Shown here: positions 1-9,347 of the stretch, one piece after another
How positions within the stretch are numbered: the stretch's first letter is position 1
Layout: each line of letters opens with the position of its first letter
Origin: Aidingimonas halophila
GTDB lineage: Bacteria; Pseudomonadota; Gammaproteobacteria; Pseudomonadales; Halomonadaceae
Length of the DNA stretch: 64,000 nucleotides
Assembly: GCF_900106955.1 (NCBI RefSeq)
Contig: NZ_FNNI01000008.1
Span: 1-64,000 of the forward strand
Direction: 5' to 3'
The notes under the pieces: model-generated
Told to the model about the DNA's origin: nothing
Database searches by the model: none
What the model saw: only the letters and a program-made list of their open reading frames with translations
Program-made: the position numbers and the translations under genes

Positions 1-594
1 AACGAGCTGCGCTTCGAGGACGAGGGCGGCCGGGAACAGATCTGGGTGCACGCCGAGCGTGACCTGGAACTGCTGATCAACCACGACCGCACCGAAGCCA
101 TCGGCCACGACAGCCACCTCAGCGTCGGCCACGACCGCCTGATGGAGATCGACGGCAACGATCACCTGACCGTGCACGGGGATGACTACACCCGGGTCGA
201 CGGTGACGACCACCGGATCGTCGGCGGTACACGTCACGAAAAGATCGGCCGGGCGCAGCTCATCGAAGCGGGCCGGGAAGTGCATCACCAGGCCGGCATG
301 AAGGTGGTCATCGAGGCCGGCGCCGAGATCACCCTCAAGGCCGGCGGCAGCTTCGTCAAGCTCGACCCCAGTGGCGTGACCCTCAGCGGCCCCGGCGTCA
401 AGGTCAATGCCGGTGGGAGCCCTGGCTCGGGCAGCGGGCAAGCCGCCCAGGCACCCGAACTGCCGAGGGAGGCAACAGGGGAGAGCCATACCGTGGTAGC
501 GCCAATCCGGCGTCGTGCCCAACTCACCTCGCTCGTAAAGGCACCTGCCAATTGCGAGATTTGCGAGTCGAGCAGTGATCCGGAGCGTGGCTAA
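1..594 (+). CDS. vgrG: T6SS spike protein VgrG, C-terminal part (5' truncated by window edge)
   Basis: The reading frame is open from base 1, so only the last ~197 codons are present. The frame begins [21 protein letters not shown], the usual VgrG motif where the gp27/gp5-like body passes into the spike. It continues with short repeats rich in GDD and GH (for example [11 protein letters not shown]), typical of the trimeric beta-helix needle. After about residue 135 a glycine/serine-rich stretch leads to a short unique tail that ends with two cysteines. VgrG caps the Hcp tube and carries effectors. The DUF4123 gene starts at the next base after the stop, so the two are probably co-translated and the downstream effector is likely loaded on this spike. 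The family call is firm; cargo specificity is inferred from position. Confidence 0.93.
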   Translation, partial: NELRFEDEGGREQIWVHAERDLELLINHDRTEAIGHDSHLSVGHDRLMEIDGNDHLTVHGDDYTRVDGDDHRIVGGTRHEKIGRAQLIEAGREVHHQAGMKVVIEAGAEITLKAGGSFVKLDPSGVTLSGPGVKVNAGGSPGSGSGQAAQAPELPREATGESHTVVAPIRRRAQLTSLVKAPANCEICESSSDPERG

Positions 595-1518
595 ATGGGG
601 TGGCCGGCTCGCGTTACGCATGTGCTGGTGGATGGGGTGCGCTATCCGGATGCGCTCAGGCGGTTGTATGCGCGAGATGATCTGGCCGAGATCGAGCCGC
701 TCTATCTGCTGACACGCTTCAAGGAGGTGGCCGAGCAAGGCCCCATCCTGGTGATGCCCCGGGGACGCCATTTTGTGGACGAAATCCTGGCCGAAGATGA
801 GGGCGAGCGGACGCGCGCCATGTCGTTGCTCTCGAGCTCAGCGACCACGGAATCACTGGGAGAGCACTTGCTGGGGTTCGCTGAGATCGAGGTCAATGGG
901 GCTTCTCGGTTACTGAGGTTTGCCGACCCGCTGGTGCTCAGGCATTGGCTGGCCAGCTATGGCGAGCGCGTGCCGGCTAAGGTGATGGGGCCTATTGATT
1001 CCTGGCACGTGCCGCATTGGGCTCCGGCCTGGGACAAGCAAGAAGCGTTGACCTGGAGAACGTTCGACGCATCCGAACAGGAAACGCCTGATGGTGGTTG
1101 GGCATCGCACTCGCCCGATGACTTCGCCAAGCCACAACGGGATGCCCTGGACGCAGTGGCCCGTTGGCAGTTCAAGGAACGCTTGTCGGCATATTTTTCT
1201 CACTATATCGGCGACGCTTGGTCGCAAGTGTCTACCGAGGTGCGAGGCACGTGGTTGGATGCGCGCCTGGATGAGGCGTTGGCCTGGGGCGCTCAGACGG
1301 AACGCCAGCTTGCCATCTGGATGGAGCTCAGCCTGCGCTGGGGAGAGGATTTCATGACGGCGCCGGGCGGGCTCTATGCTCGCTGGATGGAGTGCGACGC
1401 CACCCGTGGCGGACTGCCTCGTCAGCAACAGCTGTACGAGCTCGATGCCTGGTGTCGCTCGGCTGAGGTGGCCCCAGTGGATGGAAACTCGACAACAAGG
1501 ACGTCATACGATGTCTGA
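595..1518 (+). CDS. DUF4123-domain T6SS effector chaperone/adaptor
   Basis: A 307-residue soluble protein. The N-terminal ~130 residues fit DUF4123: hydrophobic strands with LYLLTRF, then the family hallmark near residues 100-115, RLLRFADPLVLRHWL. DUF4123 proteins (Tap/TEC-type) bind a specific effector and help mount it on VgrG; they are not normally secreted. The gene abuts vgrG (TAA immediately followed by ATG), and its last 8 bases overlap the ATG of the effector gene at 1511. The order vgrG-adaptor-effector is the standard arrangement. The C-terminal ~150 residues are less conserved and probably contact the effector. Confidence 0.9.
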   Translation: MGWPARVTHVLVDGVRYPDALRRLYARDDLAEIEPLYLLTRFKEVAEQGPILVMPRGRHFVDEILAEDEGERTRAMSLLSSSATTESLGEHLLGFAEIEVNGASRLLRFADPLVLRHWLASYGERVPAKVMGPIDSWHVPHWAPAWDKQEALTWRTFDASEQETPDGGWASHSPDDFAKPQRDALDAVARWQFKERLSAYFSHYIGDAWSQVSTEVRGTWLDARLDEALAWGAQTERQLAIWMELSLRWGEDFMTAPGGLYARWMECDATRGGLPRQQQLYELDAWCRSAEVAPVDGNSTTRTSYDV

Positions 1519-4500
1519 TCGACAAGCCCAGCAGGATGCGCGTGATGCCGAGTTCGATGAGACGCCCTTTGGGGCGACCGGCATGTGCCCGTTGAATCTC
1601 GAGATCGCCATCTTTCCGGTTCGCTATGCCATCGATGAGGCATCGAGCGAGAAGGAGAATGCCCAGGGGCCGCATCCCTTGGCCGAATCATGGGCGTCGC
1701 ATGGCTATCCCGAGCTGCAGACGCGTAGCTACTGCCTGCGTCAGCTTCGCGATGGCTGGTTGTATGTCTGGGATGAGGTGGATCGCACCTTCCACGAGTA
1801 CCGCATCGAAGGACACCAGTTCACGCGGATTCCCTGGCCCGAAGACGTCACCGAGACCCAGCCCGACGAACGTCAGGGAGGTGAAGAGAGCAAGCCCTAC
1901 TTGCTGTACTCCTGCCGTAGCCGGTTGTCGATTGCCTACTCTCCCGTGCAGTGGACTTGGCGCATCTGCGAGCATATGCGCTCGAATGCGGATGCCCGTC
2001 GCCGCTTCATGCGCTCGCTCAGATTGAGCGCAGCTATTGAAGCGCCCGAAGACACCCCGCATGTGGGGCCGTTGACCGAACTGGGTGAGCATGTGGCGGA
2101 TATTACTCCGCAGGGCGCAGTCCGTGAGTTCGATTCGGCCACGGTGATGGCACGCCCTCTCAGTGAGGAAGAACAGCAAGATGAGGGCGAGTCAGCATAC
2201 GTCACCCTGGCCTTCAAGCCCGAGATCGATCAGAACACCGTGCTGGCCAAGGTACCGAACCAGGACGAAGCCCTGTTCGTGGCCCTGGATGACCCTTTGG
2301 GAATTGCCAATGATCTGACCATGCAGTTGCTGGGCGTGGAAATGGCGCTCGAGCAGTTCGAGGACGAGCACGGACATCGTCTCAACACTGCGCTGATGGT
2401 GCAGCGGCTGTGTGGTATCGACGAGAGCGATCTTCCCGATGCCGTGCGTGACGATCCAGAAAAGCAACGCCGGGCGATCGCGTTGTTGGATCAACATTAT
2501 CGCCTTAGGCGGAGCGATGAGTTGTCGACGGCGATCAACCGGGGGAGCCCCTTCGATTCGGCGATCCGCCCGAATGCCAATGCCGACAGTCGTCAGGCGC
2601 AACTGGAGGCCTATGAGGCCGAACTGGCTGAATTAGGTATCGATCCACGCGACGATGATGACCTCCAGGAGTGGAACGCCAAGGCGATCTGGCGCAACGA
2701 CGTGGACTACGATGGGGCGCTGCATTTCATTCAGGAACGGCAGCCTGAGTTGGAGCACTTGCAGGCACAGTGTCGGCACAGTCGTGAAGACCTGACCGCC
2801 TGGCTGGATCGTCTCCCGACATCGGCTCAGGCGCTGTGCTTCGATGGTTGCAACGTGTTGCAGACTCGGGCACTTATCGAATTCACCCGGATGGTGAGCG
2901 AGGCGCTCGGTGCCAGCGAGGAGGGGCAGCAGTGGCTCATCGAGCGGGCGCGTCGGCGTGACAACCTGGTGGGGCTGGCATTGTTCAACTTCTCGCCCGA
3001 GCTGGAACAGGCCCTCACCGCAGTCGCGAAGAACTTTATCGAGACAGGAGAGGCCGAGGGTCCATCGGTGTCGGATGCGACGAGCGTTGCTTCACGGGCC
3101 AACGAGATCAAGGGTGTACTCGATCTCGACGGTGTTCGCGACAGCCGGGCTTTCAAGGCCTTGGCGCCGCATGTTCAGGAGTCCCTGGACACCCTGATCA
3201 CGGCCGTGCAAGGCCCGGCCAAGCTGGCCTGGGAGGGACTGGCCTACCAACTTCTGCCGGCGGTGGGGGCGGGAGCGACAGTCACCACCGAGCGTCTCGG
3301 CCAGGGGCTGTCGCAGACCATGCAGGCGGCGTTCGTGCATCCTGATAATGCGGCCAGGAACACCCAACTGGTCCGTGATGGCGGCTATGAGTCCCGGCAT
3401 CGTCGCTGGCGGCGTGATGTCGTACGCCGCCAGAGTCTTCTACGTGGACTGCGAGAGGCACTCAAACGGCCTGCTGCGCCACATGATCGTGCCGCCCAGA
3501 TAAGGAATCTCAATGCTGAGCAGCAAGCAATCGACGAACTGATGACCCGCGAGCCCAAGCGCATTGTCGCCCGTCAAGGAGGGAGCTCTGGTGGGCCGGC
3601 CGAGACACTGGGCTATGACGAACTGCGCGAGCAGAATCGCCTCAAGCTCGAGCAGGGGGCTGCCGCCGCCCAGGCCCGCATGCGCGGCTGGATGAACCGC
3701 TTTGGGGGCGGGTTGCCGCTGCTGGTCGCCGGGCTCAACCTGCTGAACGTGGGCACGACCCTTGCGACCATCGAGCGCGATGGCATGGACGAGAACGCCA
3801 AACAATCCCTGATCAGCGGCATGGGTTACACGACCAATGCGGTGATGGCGTTATGGGTGATGCCGTACTGGAATAAGCATGCGTTGTCGCAGGCAGCGAA
3901 GATCGAAGGCGTAACCACCAAGTTGGCCAAAGCCGGCGTTCGCCAATGGAGCGGAGCAGGGCAGGCAGCTTTTGCCCGTACGGCGGCCAAGCTCACCACC
4001 CGGGTGGCGGGTATGGCGGTTTTCGGGACTATTGCCGGAGTGGTAGAAGCGTGGCAGATTTCTGGACAGATTAGTGCAGCCACGAGTAACGAAGAACGAG
4101 TAGCTTTGGAAACCAAGCGGCTGAGCACATCAGTAATGGCAACTGTGTCAGGATTACAGCTCATTGGGGCGCTGATGGGGAGGTTGGTTCCATTCGCCTG
4201 GATCATGGCGCCTTGGGCCGCCTGGACCTTGGCCATCGCCGGGGTAGTATATCTCTTTGCCTCATTCTTCGTTGATTACTATCACCGCGAGGGGGTTCGC
4301 CTCTGGTTGTATCGAAGTGGCTGGGGGAAGTCCCCGAGGTGGGCCGATGACGATGAGGGGCAGGCTACTGAATGGCGCGCTTTGCTGGAAGCGCTCTACC
4401 AGCCGACGGTACGCCTGGAACCGGTCACTAGCCTGGGCTATCAAGGGCGGCGAGCCGCTCAAGTCCATCAGGGCTTCTGGCTCAAGATTGCACTGCCCTC

Positions 4501-4861
4501 CATGTTGGCGGGCGAAACGATAAAGTTGTCCCGAAACGCGAGCCGCGGATTCTGGGCGCCGGCCTCTAGCCTTGAAGAGCGTGCTGACCGGTCGGGCGGT
4601 ACGCTGCCAGCGCCGACAGACTATGACCCCAAGGAGCCACGCATCTGGCAGGCCTGGCTGCCCACTGATGAGCAGGCTGCAGGAGCGCCTTTTACGCTCT
4701 CGATCGATTACCCGGAGACGACATTACGCTCTCCTCATAGCGCGGACTATGTGTTCCATAAGCCTCAGGCTGATGAGGGCAGTTTCGATCTGGAGCCAGG
4801 CGACAATACCGCGGTCTGCCAGCCGATAGGTCGTTTATTCAGCCTGACGGTCCCAAATTGA
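1511..4861 (+). CDS. Large T6SS effector, VasX/BTH_I2691-like with MIX-type motif and C-terminal membrane segments
   Basis: A 1116-residue protein. I start it at ATG 1511, overlapping the adaptor stop, because MSDRQAQQ leads straight into the conserved N-terminal MCPLNLEIAIFPVRYAID of this family; the frame is open further upstream but only inside the adaptor gene. Residues ~79-87 (LRDGWLYVW) match the hRxGhhYhh core of the MIX marker of T6SS effectors. The middle is soluble and helix-rich. Residues ~730-925 hold several long hydrophobic segments, including LPLLVAGLNLLNVGTTLATI and a strongly hydrophobic hairpin near 890-920, followed by a soluble beta-rich tail. Known VasX-type proteins permeabilise the target cell membrane, so a pore-forming activity is inferred. 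The following membrane protein gene is the likely immunity partner. Confidence 0.85.
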   Translation: MSDRQAQQDARDAEFDETPFGATGMCPLNLEIAIFPVRYAIDEASSEKENAQGPHPLAESWASHGYPELQTRSYCLRQLRDGWLYVWDEVDRTFHEYRIEGHQFTRIPWPEDVTETQPDERQGGEESKPYLLYSCRSRLSIAYSPVQWTWRICEHMRSNADARRRFMRSLRLSAAIEAPEDTPHVGPLTELGEHVADITPQGAVREFDSATVMARPLSEEEQQDEGESAYVTLAFKPEIDQNTVLAKVPNQDEALFVALDDPLGIANDLTMQLLGVEMALEQFEDEHGHRLNTALMVQRLCGIDESDLPDAVRDDPEKQRRAIALLDQHYRLRRSDELSTAINRGSPFDSAIRPNANADSRQAQLEAYEAELAELGIDPRDDDDLQEWNAKAIWRNDVDYDGALHFIQERQPELEHLQAQCRHSREDLTAWLDRLPTSAQALCFDGCNVLQTRALIEFTRMVSEALGASEEGQQWLIERARRRDNLVGLALFNFSPELEQALTAVAKNFIETGEAEGPSVSDATSVASRANEIKGVLDLDGVRDSRAFKALAPHVQESLDTLITAVQGPAKLAWEGLAYQLLPAVGAGATVTTERLGQGLSQTMQAAFVHPDNAARNTQLVRDGGYESRHRRWRRDVVRRQSLLRGLREALKRPAAPHDRAAQIRNLNAEQQAIDELMTREPKRIVARQGGSSGGPAETLGYDELREQNRLKLEQGAAAAQARMRGWMNRFGGGLPLLVAGLNLLNVGTTLATIERDGMDENAKQSLISGMGYTTNAVMALWVMPYWNKHALSQAAKIEGVTTKLAKAGVRQWSGAGQAAFARTAAKLTTRVAGMAVFGTIAGVVEAWQISGQISAATSNEERVALETKRLSTSVMATVSGLQLIGALMGRLVPFAWIMAPWAAWTLAIAGVVYLFASFFVDYYHREGVRLWLYRSGWGKSPRWADDDEGQATEWRALLEALYQPTVRLEPVTSLGYQGRRAAQVHQGFWLKIALPSMLAGETIKLSRNASRGFWAPASSLEERADRSGGTLPAPTDYDPKEPRIWQAWLPTDEQAAGAPFTLSIDYPETTLRSPHSADYVFHKPQADEGSFDLEPGDNTAVCQPIGRLFSLTVPN

Positions 4862-4931
4862 TATAGCGAAGGCGTGAGATTTCTTTCCGATAGGTACCGA
4901 GCTATCGTGTTTTTTAAAAGGGATATGCAAC

Positions 4932-5669
4932 ATGTGGTTTGTTCAGCCAAGGAAGAATTATGTGCCCGAAATGCCCTGGGAGCGCACTGATGAGCCTGAG
5001 CTAATGAGCTGGCAGGTTCGGGTAAGAGACTATAATACCTACGTAGCAAATGTTGGATTTTTTATAATGCTATTATTTATGGGGGGGCTGTGGTTTTTTT
5101 TGGGTTTTGTTGCTGGGGAGGATGAATTTATCAAGAAAGCCTCTATAGTCATGTTCTTTTTAATGATACCTGTCGCCATGAGCATGACCCATCAGACCTC
5201 CATTATCGTCTACCGCTTGACGAATAAAGGCTATGAGAAGATTTCATGGAAGCCTCAAATCGACTCGGTCAAGCCGGTGATGAAGTGGACGGCCATTATC
5301 TCCGGCATTGCCGTCCTGGTTGCCTCCTTTTTTAATCCCTATTTCCTTCTTGGTGCGGTGGGGCCAGCGGGATTTGGCCTGATAGCATTGGCGATGGGGA
5401 ACTCGAAAGGATATCAGTCATTGGTTCGGGGAGAGCGGCATGAAAATCGAGGCTGGGATGCTGTAGAAGAAATCGTGCTTTGGAATAAGCGTCGCCTTAT
5501 AGGGTTGAAGATGACATTTGATGATGGATTTGGTCCACATTCAAGCTATCAGAAGATTTATTGTAAAAAGGGCGATGTCGAAAAAGTTCTGGGTTTCATT
5601 AAAAGCGCGACACCTGATGTTGATTTTTTGGAGCGAAAGTTGATTGTTAACGAGATTTCTGCCCAGTAG
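4932..5669 (+). CDS. Probable membrane immunity protein for the VasX-like effector
   Basis: A 245-residue integral membrane protein starting 70 bases after the effector stop, with purine-rich AAAAGGGAT ahead of the ATG. Hydrophobic helices lie at about residues 40-62 and 67-85, and a pair at about 115-155; the N-terminus and the ~85-residue C-terminal part are soluble. No enzyme motif is visible. Its A+T content is clearly higher than that of the effector gene, as is usual for exchangeable immunity genes. Position right after a membrane-acting T6SS effector, membrane topology and composition together suggest that it protects the producer at its inner membrane. I do not recognise a named family, so the role rests on context. 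Confidence 0.6.
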   Translation: MWFVQPRKNYVPEMPWERTDEPELMSWQVRVRDYNTYVANVGFFIMLLFMGGLWFFLGFVAGEDEFIKKASIVMFFLMIPVAMSMTHQTSIIVYRLTNKGYEKISWKPQIDSVKPVMKWTAIISGIAVLVASFFNPYFLLGAVGPAGFGLIALAMGNSKGYQSLVRGERHENRGWDAVEEIVLWNKRRLIGLKMTFDDGFGPHSSYQKIYCKKGDVEKVLGFIKSATPDVDFLERKLIVNEISAQ

Positions 5670-6382
5670 GAGGCAGTATCGGCGGGGCTCCACCGTCGTG
5701 CAGGAGCACTGGTAGCCATCCACCGAAAGACATATCGCGCACGGCAAGGAGGCCGTGCCTATCAATTTCCACTAGGGAAGGTGGCCGGTCGTCTGCCCCG
5801 GCTGTAGCGTGCCTGGACTGGGAGCTCGGCACCGACTAGGCAGAGCTTGTCCACCCTCGCCGGTGACCGGCTGGTAGTCCTTCGGTGATGATCGACGGCA
5901 GGCCGGTGGAGGCGTGCTTCGGGCAATCCAGTGCCGGCGAGGCGCCGAAGGCGGCCTATCCCAGTGTGCCCTTTGCCACCCATCAAGGATGACGGGATCG
6001 TCACTCTCGGCTTCTGATTCAAGGAGGAAAACACCATGGAATCCATGCAACGACCCAACGAGCCCGGCGAGCGTTTCATCATGTCGTGGACGGCCTATGT
6101 GCGTCCCATCGTCGTCTTCCTGGTCATGGTAATGATTGGCTTGGCTCAGCCCAGATAGGGCAGCTCCGATGTGGAGCGGGTGCAAGTTGACTGTACAGGC
6201 TATCAATCTATCCGAGCATTGCTCGACAATTCGTGAGGTAAGAATCATCGGTGCGGTAAAAGGCCGCATTTGGTGTAGTAATGGTTGATTCTGGCAGTAC
6301 AGGGGAGCAGTATCGGTACACTATGTTGATGGTCAAGGTCTTGATTTTTAATGTTCTGGAAAAGTCAGTAGGATGAGTTGAC
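5670..6382 (+). other. Intergenic stretch with decayed coding DNA downstream of the effector/immunity pair
   Basis: About 710 bases without an intact gene. Forward reading gives short protein-like pieces interrupted by stops, for example IDGRPVEACFGQSSAG near 5890 and a gene-end-like IKDDGIVTLGF ending near 6016. The latter is followed by a good ribosome binding site (AAGGAGGAAA at 6021-6030) and the truncated reading frame listed separately. The minus-strand frames here show no family features. The pattern fits a cargo/immunity island undergoing recombination and decay; what the lost genes were cannot be told. Confidence 0.5.
6036..6158 (+). pseudogene. Truncated membrane-protein start (40 codons)
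   Basis: ATG at 6036 is preceded by AAGGAGGAAA with ideal spacing. The 40-codon frame reads MSWTAYVRPIVVFLVMVMIG from residue 16, a basic/aromatic stretch followed by a transmembrane helix. This resembles the N-terminus of PH-domain (YdbS-like) membrane proteins, where a WxxYxRP sequence precedes the first helix. It stops at TAG directly after the helix and no continuation was found in the other forward frames. I read it as the surviving 5' end of a lost gene; it could instead be a genuine single-helix miniprotein. Confidence 0.45.
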
Positions 6383-7027
6383 GTGTTCAATTATCTTGTT
6401 TTTTTCATGATTTATGCTGGCATCACGATATCCATCTATCAAGTGTATCAGGCGCACTATAATCAGAATTTTGGCGACTATGACAAACGGCGAGATGGCA
6501 AGAGTCAAGAGTGCAGGGAGTTGTGTCTCAAGGCGAGACAGTATGAAGAAACGGGCGATGCATCGGGCTTCATTCAGTCGGTAGAACGAATTTTTGGTGA
6601 CAACTTTGATCATCGAGTTGCGCTGGCCTCTGTCGCGGAGGGTGGGGGAGAAATTAGCCTGGAATCACTGTTACGCCGAAAGCATAATATCGTCTTTGAC
6701 GATAAGATAAGGCTGGTGCACATGCCTGGTTGGAAAACCGACCCTCCTTCAAAAGATATAAGAGGAGTCATGCTTTCGGTCATTGTGACGAACTGTTTGT
6801 TGGCAATTTTTTTAGGTGGGTTGAGTGTTTACACCGTAGGCTATGAAGTCACGTTGGATTTTCTCGCTTGGACGAATGATGAGCTCGTATTGATGTTTGT
6901 TATCTACTCTCTGATACTGGTAAATTATCTCGTATATAGACTTGATATATACATGTATGACATCTATCAAGTGGGAAAGCTCAATGACACATTTCGTGTC
7001 GATCGCACTGGTAGGCCAGAGGGATAG
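6383..7027 (+). CDS. Hypothetical three-helix membrane protein in the T6SS cargo island
   Basis: A 214-residue protein beginning at GTG 6383, with GTAGGATGAG upstream as a weak ribosome binding site. One hydrophobic helix lies at residues 2-20, then a charged soluble domain of ~105 residues, then two helices at about 130-155 and 165-187, and a short basic tail. Base composition is much more A+T-rich than the flanking carnitine genes. I do not recognise the family. By place (last gene of a T6SS effector cluster), topology and composition it could be an orphan immunity gene left after its toxin was lost; that is inference only. Confidence 0.6.
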   Translation: MFNYLVFFMIYAGITISIYQVYQAHYNQNFGDYDKRRDGKSQECRELCLKARQYEETGDASGFIQSVERIFGDNFDHRVALASVAEGGGEISLESLLRRKHNIVFDDKIRLVHMPGWKTDPPSKDIRGVMLSVIVTNCLLAIFLGGLSVYTVGYEVTLDFLAWTNDELVLMFVIYSLILVNYLVYRLDIYMYDIYQVGKLNDTFRVDRTGRPEG

Positions 7028-7102
7028 TCGCGGGGCACATTACGACCACTTCGCCATCAGTGACCCACTGTCAGGTTAACACCATCACATCACACTATCT
7101 CC

Positions 7103-7930
7103 TCATCCCAAACGCTTCTCTAGCGCCTGGCAGAAATCCTGCCAGGCCTCCCGCATTTCGGGCAGGATGTCATGGGCGTGCAGGGCACCGTGAACCATGC
7201 CCGGCGCGATCCGATAGGTGACATCGGCACCGGCTTGTTGCCAGGCGAAAACGGCGCGTTCCAGTGGCGCCGTCAGAGGGTCGTGTTCCACTGCCAGGAC
7301 ATCGATAGTTGCAGTCGGCGGTGTGGTCGAGGTATCCATGGTAATGGGGATTTGAGTGGCGACTTGTTTCCACAGAGCGAGGATATCGGCGCGCGAGAGC
7401 AGCGGGGCGTCAGGCCCTAATGTAGTGTCGCTGGGCTGGCCCACTGGAGGGTAGATAAGTCCCAGCGGGATAGGGCGCTGATACGCCAGGGCAGCATGGA
7501 TGGCGAGGGTGGCGCCGGCACTGTCACCCACCACGGCACGCGGCGCGCAGGCATCGATGACACGCAGACAGTCATCGAGAGCCTCGGCGTAATCGGCCTC
7601 CGGCGCCAGGCGATAATCGACACTGATGACGGTGCGCTTCAGCCGTTCGGCGAGGTTGGCCGTGAGGCCGTGGTGGCTGACGACCGAGCCCAGGGTCCAG
7701 CCGCCGCCGTGGAGATAGACGACGGTGCCCGGCTCGGCCTGCGCAGGTACGAAACGACGCACTGCAACGCCATCGAGCGTGTCATCGGTGATTGTCATAT
7801 CTTCGGGATCGGCCGGTGCGAATGATTGACACAGCCTCTCATACGCATGTCGTGCCTGTGTGCGGGGCATGCCCTCGAGTTCCGCCAATCCCGCCTCGAA
7901 ACGCTCGATGAATGTGGTGAGCCCCATCAA
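7103..7930 (-). CDS. Alpha/beta hydrolase of the HSL/acetyl-hydrolase type, last gene of the carnitine operon
   Basis: A 275-residue cytoplasmic esterase-like protein. It has the oxyanion-hole motif HGGGW near residue 75 and the nucleophile elbow GDSAG near 137, both hallmarks of the hormone-sensitive-lipase family. The acid is probably in the EHDPL segment near 215 and the catalytic His in GMVHG near 245. Its ATG overlaps the end of the thioesterase gene by 4 bases, so it is the fourth gene of a tightly coupled operon. As I recall, Pseudomonas carnitine clusters carry a similar hydrolase beside cdhB. An attractive guess is hydrolysis of short O-acylcarnitines to feed free carnitine to the dehydrogenase. 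The fold is certain; the substrate is not. Confidence 0.82.
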   Translation of the reverse strand: MMGLTTFIERFEAGLAELEGMPRTQARHAYERLCQSFAPADPEDMTITDDTLDGVAVRRFVPAQAEPGTVVYLHGGGWTLGSVVSHHGLTANLAERLKRTVISVDYRLAPEADYAEALDDCLRVIDACAPRAVVGDSAGATLAIHAALAYQRPIPLGLIYPPVGQPSDTTLGPDAPLLSRADILALWKQVATQIPITMDTSTTPPTATIDVLAVEHDPLTAPLERAVFAWQQAGADVTYRIAPGMVHGALHAHDILPEMREAWQDFCQALEKRLG

Positions 7931-8391
7931 CGATCACTCCGACGAATGCCAATGCGACGTCCGGCGACTTCAGGCCAGGCATCGGCCTCAGCATGAGGCA
8001 GGGTATCGATCTTCGCTTCGACCGGCGCGGGGAGGGCGCCGGGGCGGCCACTGTCGATGTTCATTCCCATCAGCATCTGCTCGCTGGTAGCTAACAGGGT
8101 GTTGTCATCATCGACGAGATCAAGGAAAACGTGCAAGCGCTTGTCGTCGCGGTCGAGCAGACGAACCCCGACCCCGAGCGCTTGGCCTTCGTGCGCTTCA
8201 CGACGGTAACAGAGATGGGTTTCCAGCGTGTAGAGCGTATAGCCATGACGCTTGCGGCCGGCGGCATCCAGGCCGATATGGTCCATCAGTGATTCGACCG
8301 CCAGGGAAAAGACCCTGGCGTACTCGGCGTCGTTCATGTGGCCGTTGTAATCGACCCATTCCTGAACCACGCGGGTATCGAGAATCCGCAT
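7927..8391 (-). CDS. cdhB: Betainyl-CoA thioesterase (hotdog fold) of carnitine degradation
   Basis: A 154-residue 4HBT-type hotdog thioesterase with the family signature DYNGHMNDAEYARVFS near residue 14, where the Asp/Asn pair sits at the active site. In the characterised pathway CdhB hydrolyses betainyl-CoA to glycine betaine and CoA. Here it lies between carnitine dehydrogenase and the alpha/beta hydrolase with 1- to 4-base overlaps on both sides, so its product is expected in stoichiometric balance with CdhA and CdhC. The specific substrate is assigned from operon context, since isolated 4HBT proteins are hard to assign. Confidence 0.85.
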   Translation of the reverse strand: MRILDTRVVQEWVDYNGHMNDAEYARVFSLAVESLMDHIGLDAAGRKRHGYTLYTLETHLCYRREAHEGQALGVGVRLLDRDDKRLHVFLDLVDDDNTLLATSEQMLMGMNIDSGRPGALPAPVEAKIDTLPHAEADAWPEVAGRRIGIRRSDR

Positions 8392-9347
8392 CAGATGCGG
8401 CCCTCCAGCCCTTCGGCTTCCGGCCAGTATCTCTGCACCAGAGCGAGGAGCTCGACCAGGAAGTCATCGCGGCGTCGGTTCAGTGCGGCGACGGAACGAC
8501 CGGCGGCCTGGTGTTCACACCCCTCGACGACCTTGTCGATGAGCTCATCGGTGAGCTCCGGGGCTTCCAGCCTGGTCCAGGGCAGTTTCAGGGCCGGCCC
8601 GAACTGCTCGAGCATATGTCGCATGCCGGCATCGCCCCCGGCCAGGTGGAAGGTCAGGAAGGTGCCCATCAGCGACCAGCGCAGACCGCAACCATAAACC
8701 ACGGCGGCATCGATCTCTTCGGTGGTGGCGACACCGTCATTGACCAGATGCAACGCCTCACGCCATAACGCTTCCATGAGGCGGTCGGCGATATGCCCTT
8801 CGATTTCGCGGCGGACTACCAGAGGACGCATGTGCAGACCCTGATAGAGCGACTGGGCGGTCTCGGTATGTATCGGGGTCGTTGCTTCCCCACCGACCAA
8901 CTCGACCAGGGGCAGCAGATAGACGGGATTGAAGGGGTGGGCGACGATCACCCGGCCGGGGGCCTGTCTGCAATCACGCTGCAGGTCGCTGGGCTTGAAG
9001 CCGGATGTGGACGAACCGATGATCACATCCGGTTCGGTTGCGGCATCCAGAGTCGCCAGGATTTCGCGCTTGAGTTCGATTCGTTCGGGGGCGTTCTCCT
9101 GGACGAGGTCGGCCCCAACGACAGTGGCTTCAGGCGATTCCATGAACCGCAGTCGGGAGGCATCGGCGCCTTCGGCCAGTCCCAGCCGTTCGAGCGAGGG
9201 CCAGGCGTTATCGACGAAGTCGCGCGTCCTGGCTTCTGCATCCGGTGCAGGATCGAAGGCCGTGACATCCCAACCGTTGGCAAGCGCGCGGGCGATCCAG
9301 CCATTGCCGATCACTCCGGTTCCAATGACAGCGAGCCGTTGGCTCAT
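8391..9347 (-). CDS. cdhA: L-carnitine 3-dehydrogenase
   Basis: A 318-residue member of the 3-hydroxyacyl-CoA dehydrogenase superfamily. The N-terminal Rossmann motif is GTGVIGNGW. Around residue 108 SSTSGF and around 133 HPFNP form the active-site region, and the C-terminal helical dimerisation domain follows. The stand-alone short form (no hydratase fusion) and its place next to a DUF849 enzyme and a thioesterase identify it as carnitine dehydrogenase (L-carnitine + NAD+ to 3-dehydrocarnitine). The start overlaps the cdhC stop by 4 bases and its stop overlaps the cdhB start, so translation is coupled. Confidence 0.92.
   Translation of the reverse strand: MSQRLAVIGTGVIGNGWIARALANGWDVTAFDPAPDAEARTRDFVDNAWPSLERLGLAEGADASRLRFMESPEATVVGADLVQENAPERIELKREILATLDAATEPDVIIGSSTSGFKPSDLQRDCRQAPGRVIVAHPFNPVYLLPLVELVGGEATTPIHTETAQSLYQGLHMRPLVVRREIEGHIADRLMEALWREALHLVNDGVATTEEIDAAVVYGCGLRWSLMGTFLTFHLAGGDAGMRHMLEQFGPALKLPWTRLEAPELTDELIDKVVEGCEHQAAGRSVAALNRRRDDFLVELLALVQRYWPEAEGLEGRI

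Noticed and set aside
1376-1510. N-terminal extension of the VasX-like effector
   Set aside because: Lies wholly inside the adaptor gene and lacks family sequence; ATG 1511 has the classic ATG/stop overlap.
5772-6269. 165-codon minus-strand frame in the T6SS island
   Set aside because: No recognisable protein features, no ribosome binding site; forward debris explains the region better.
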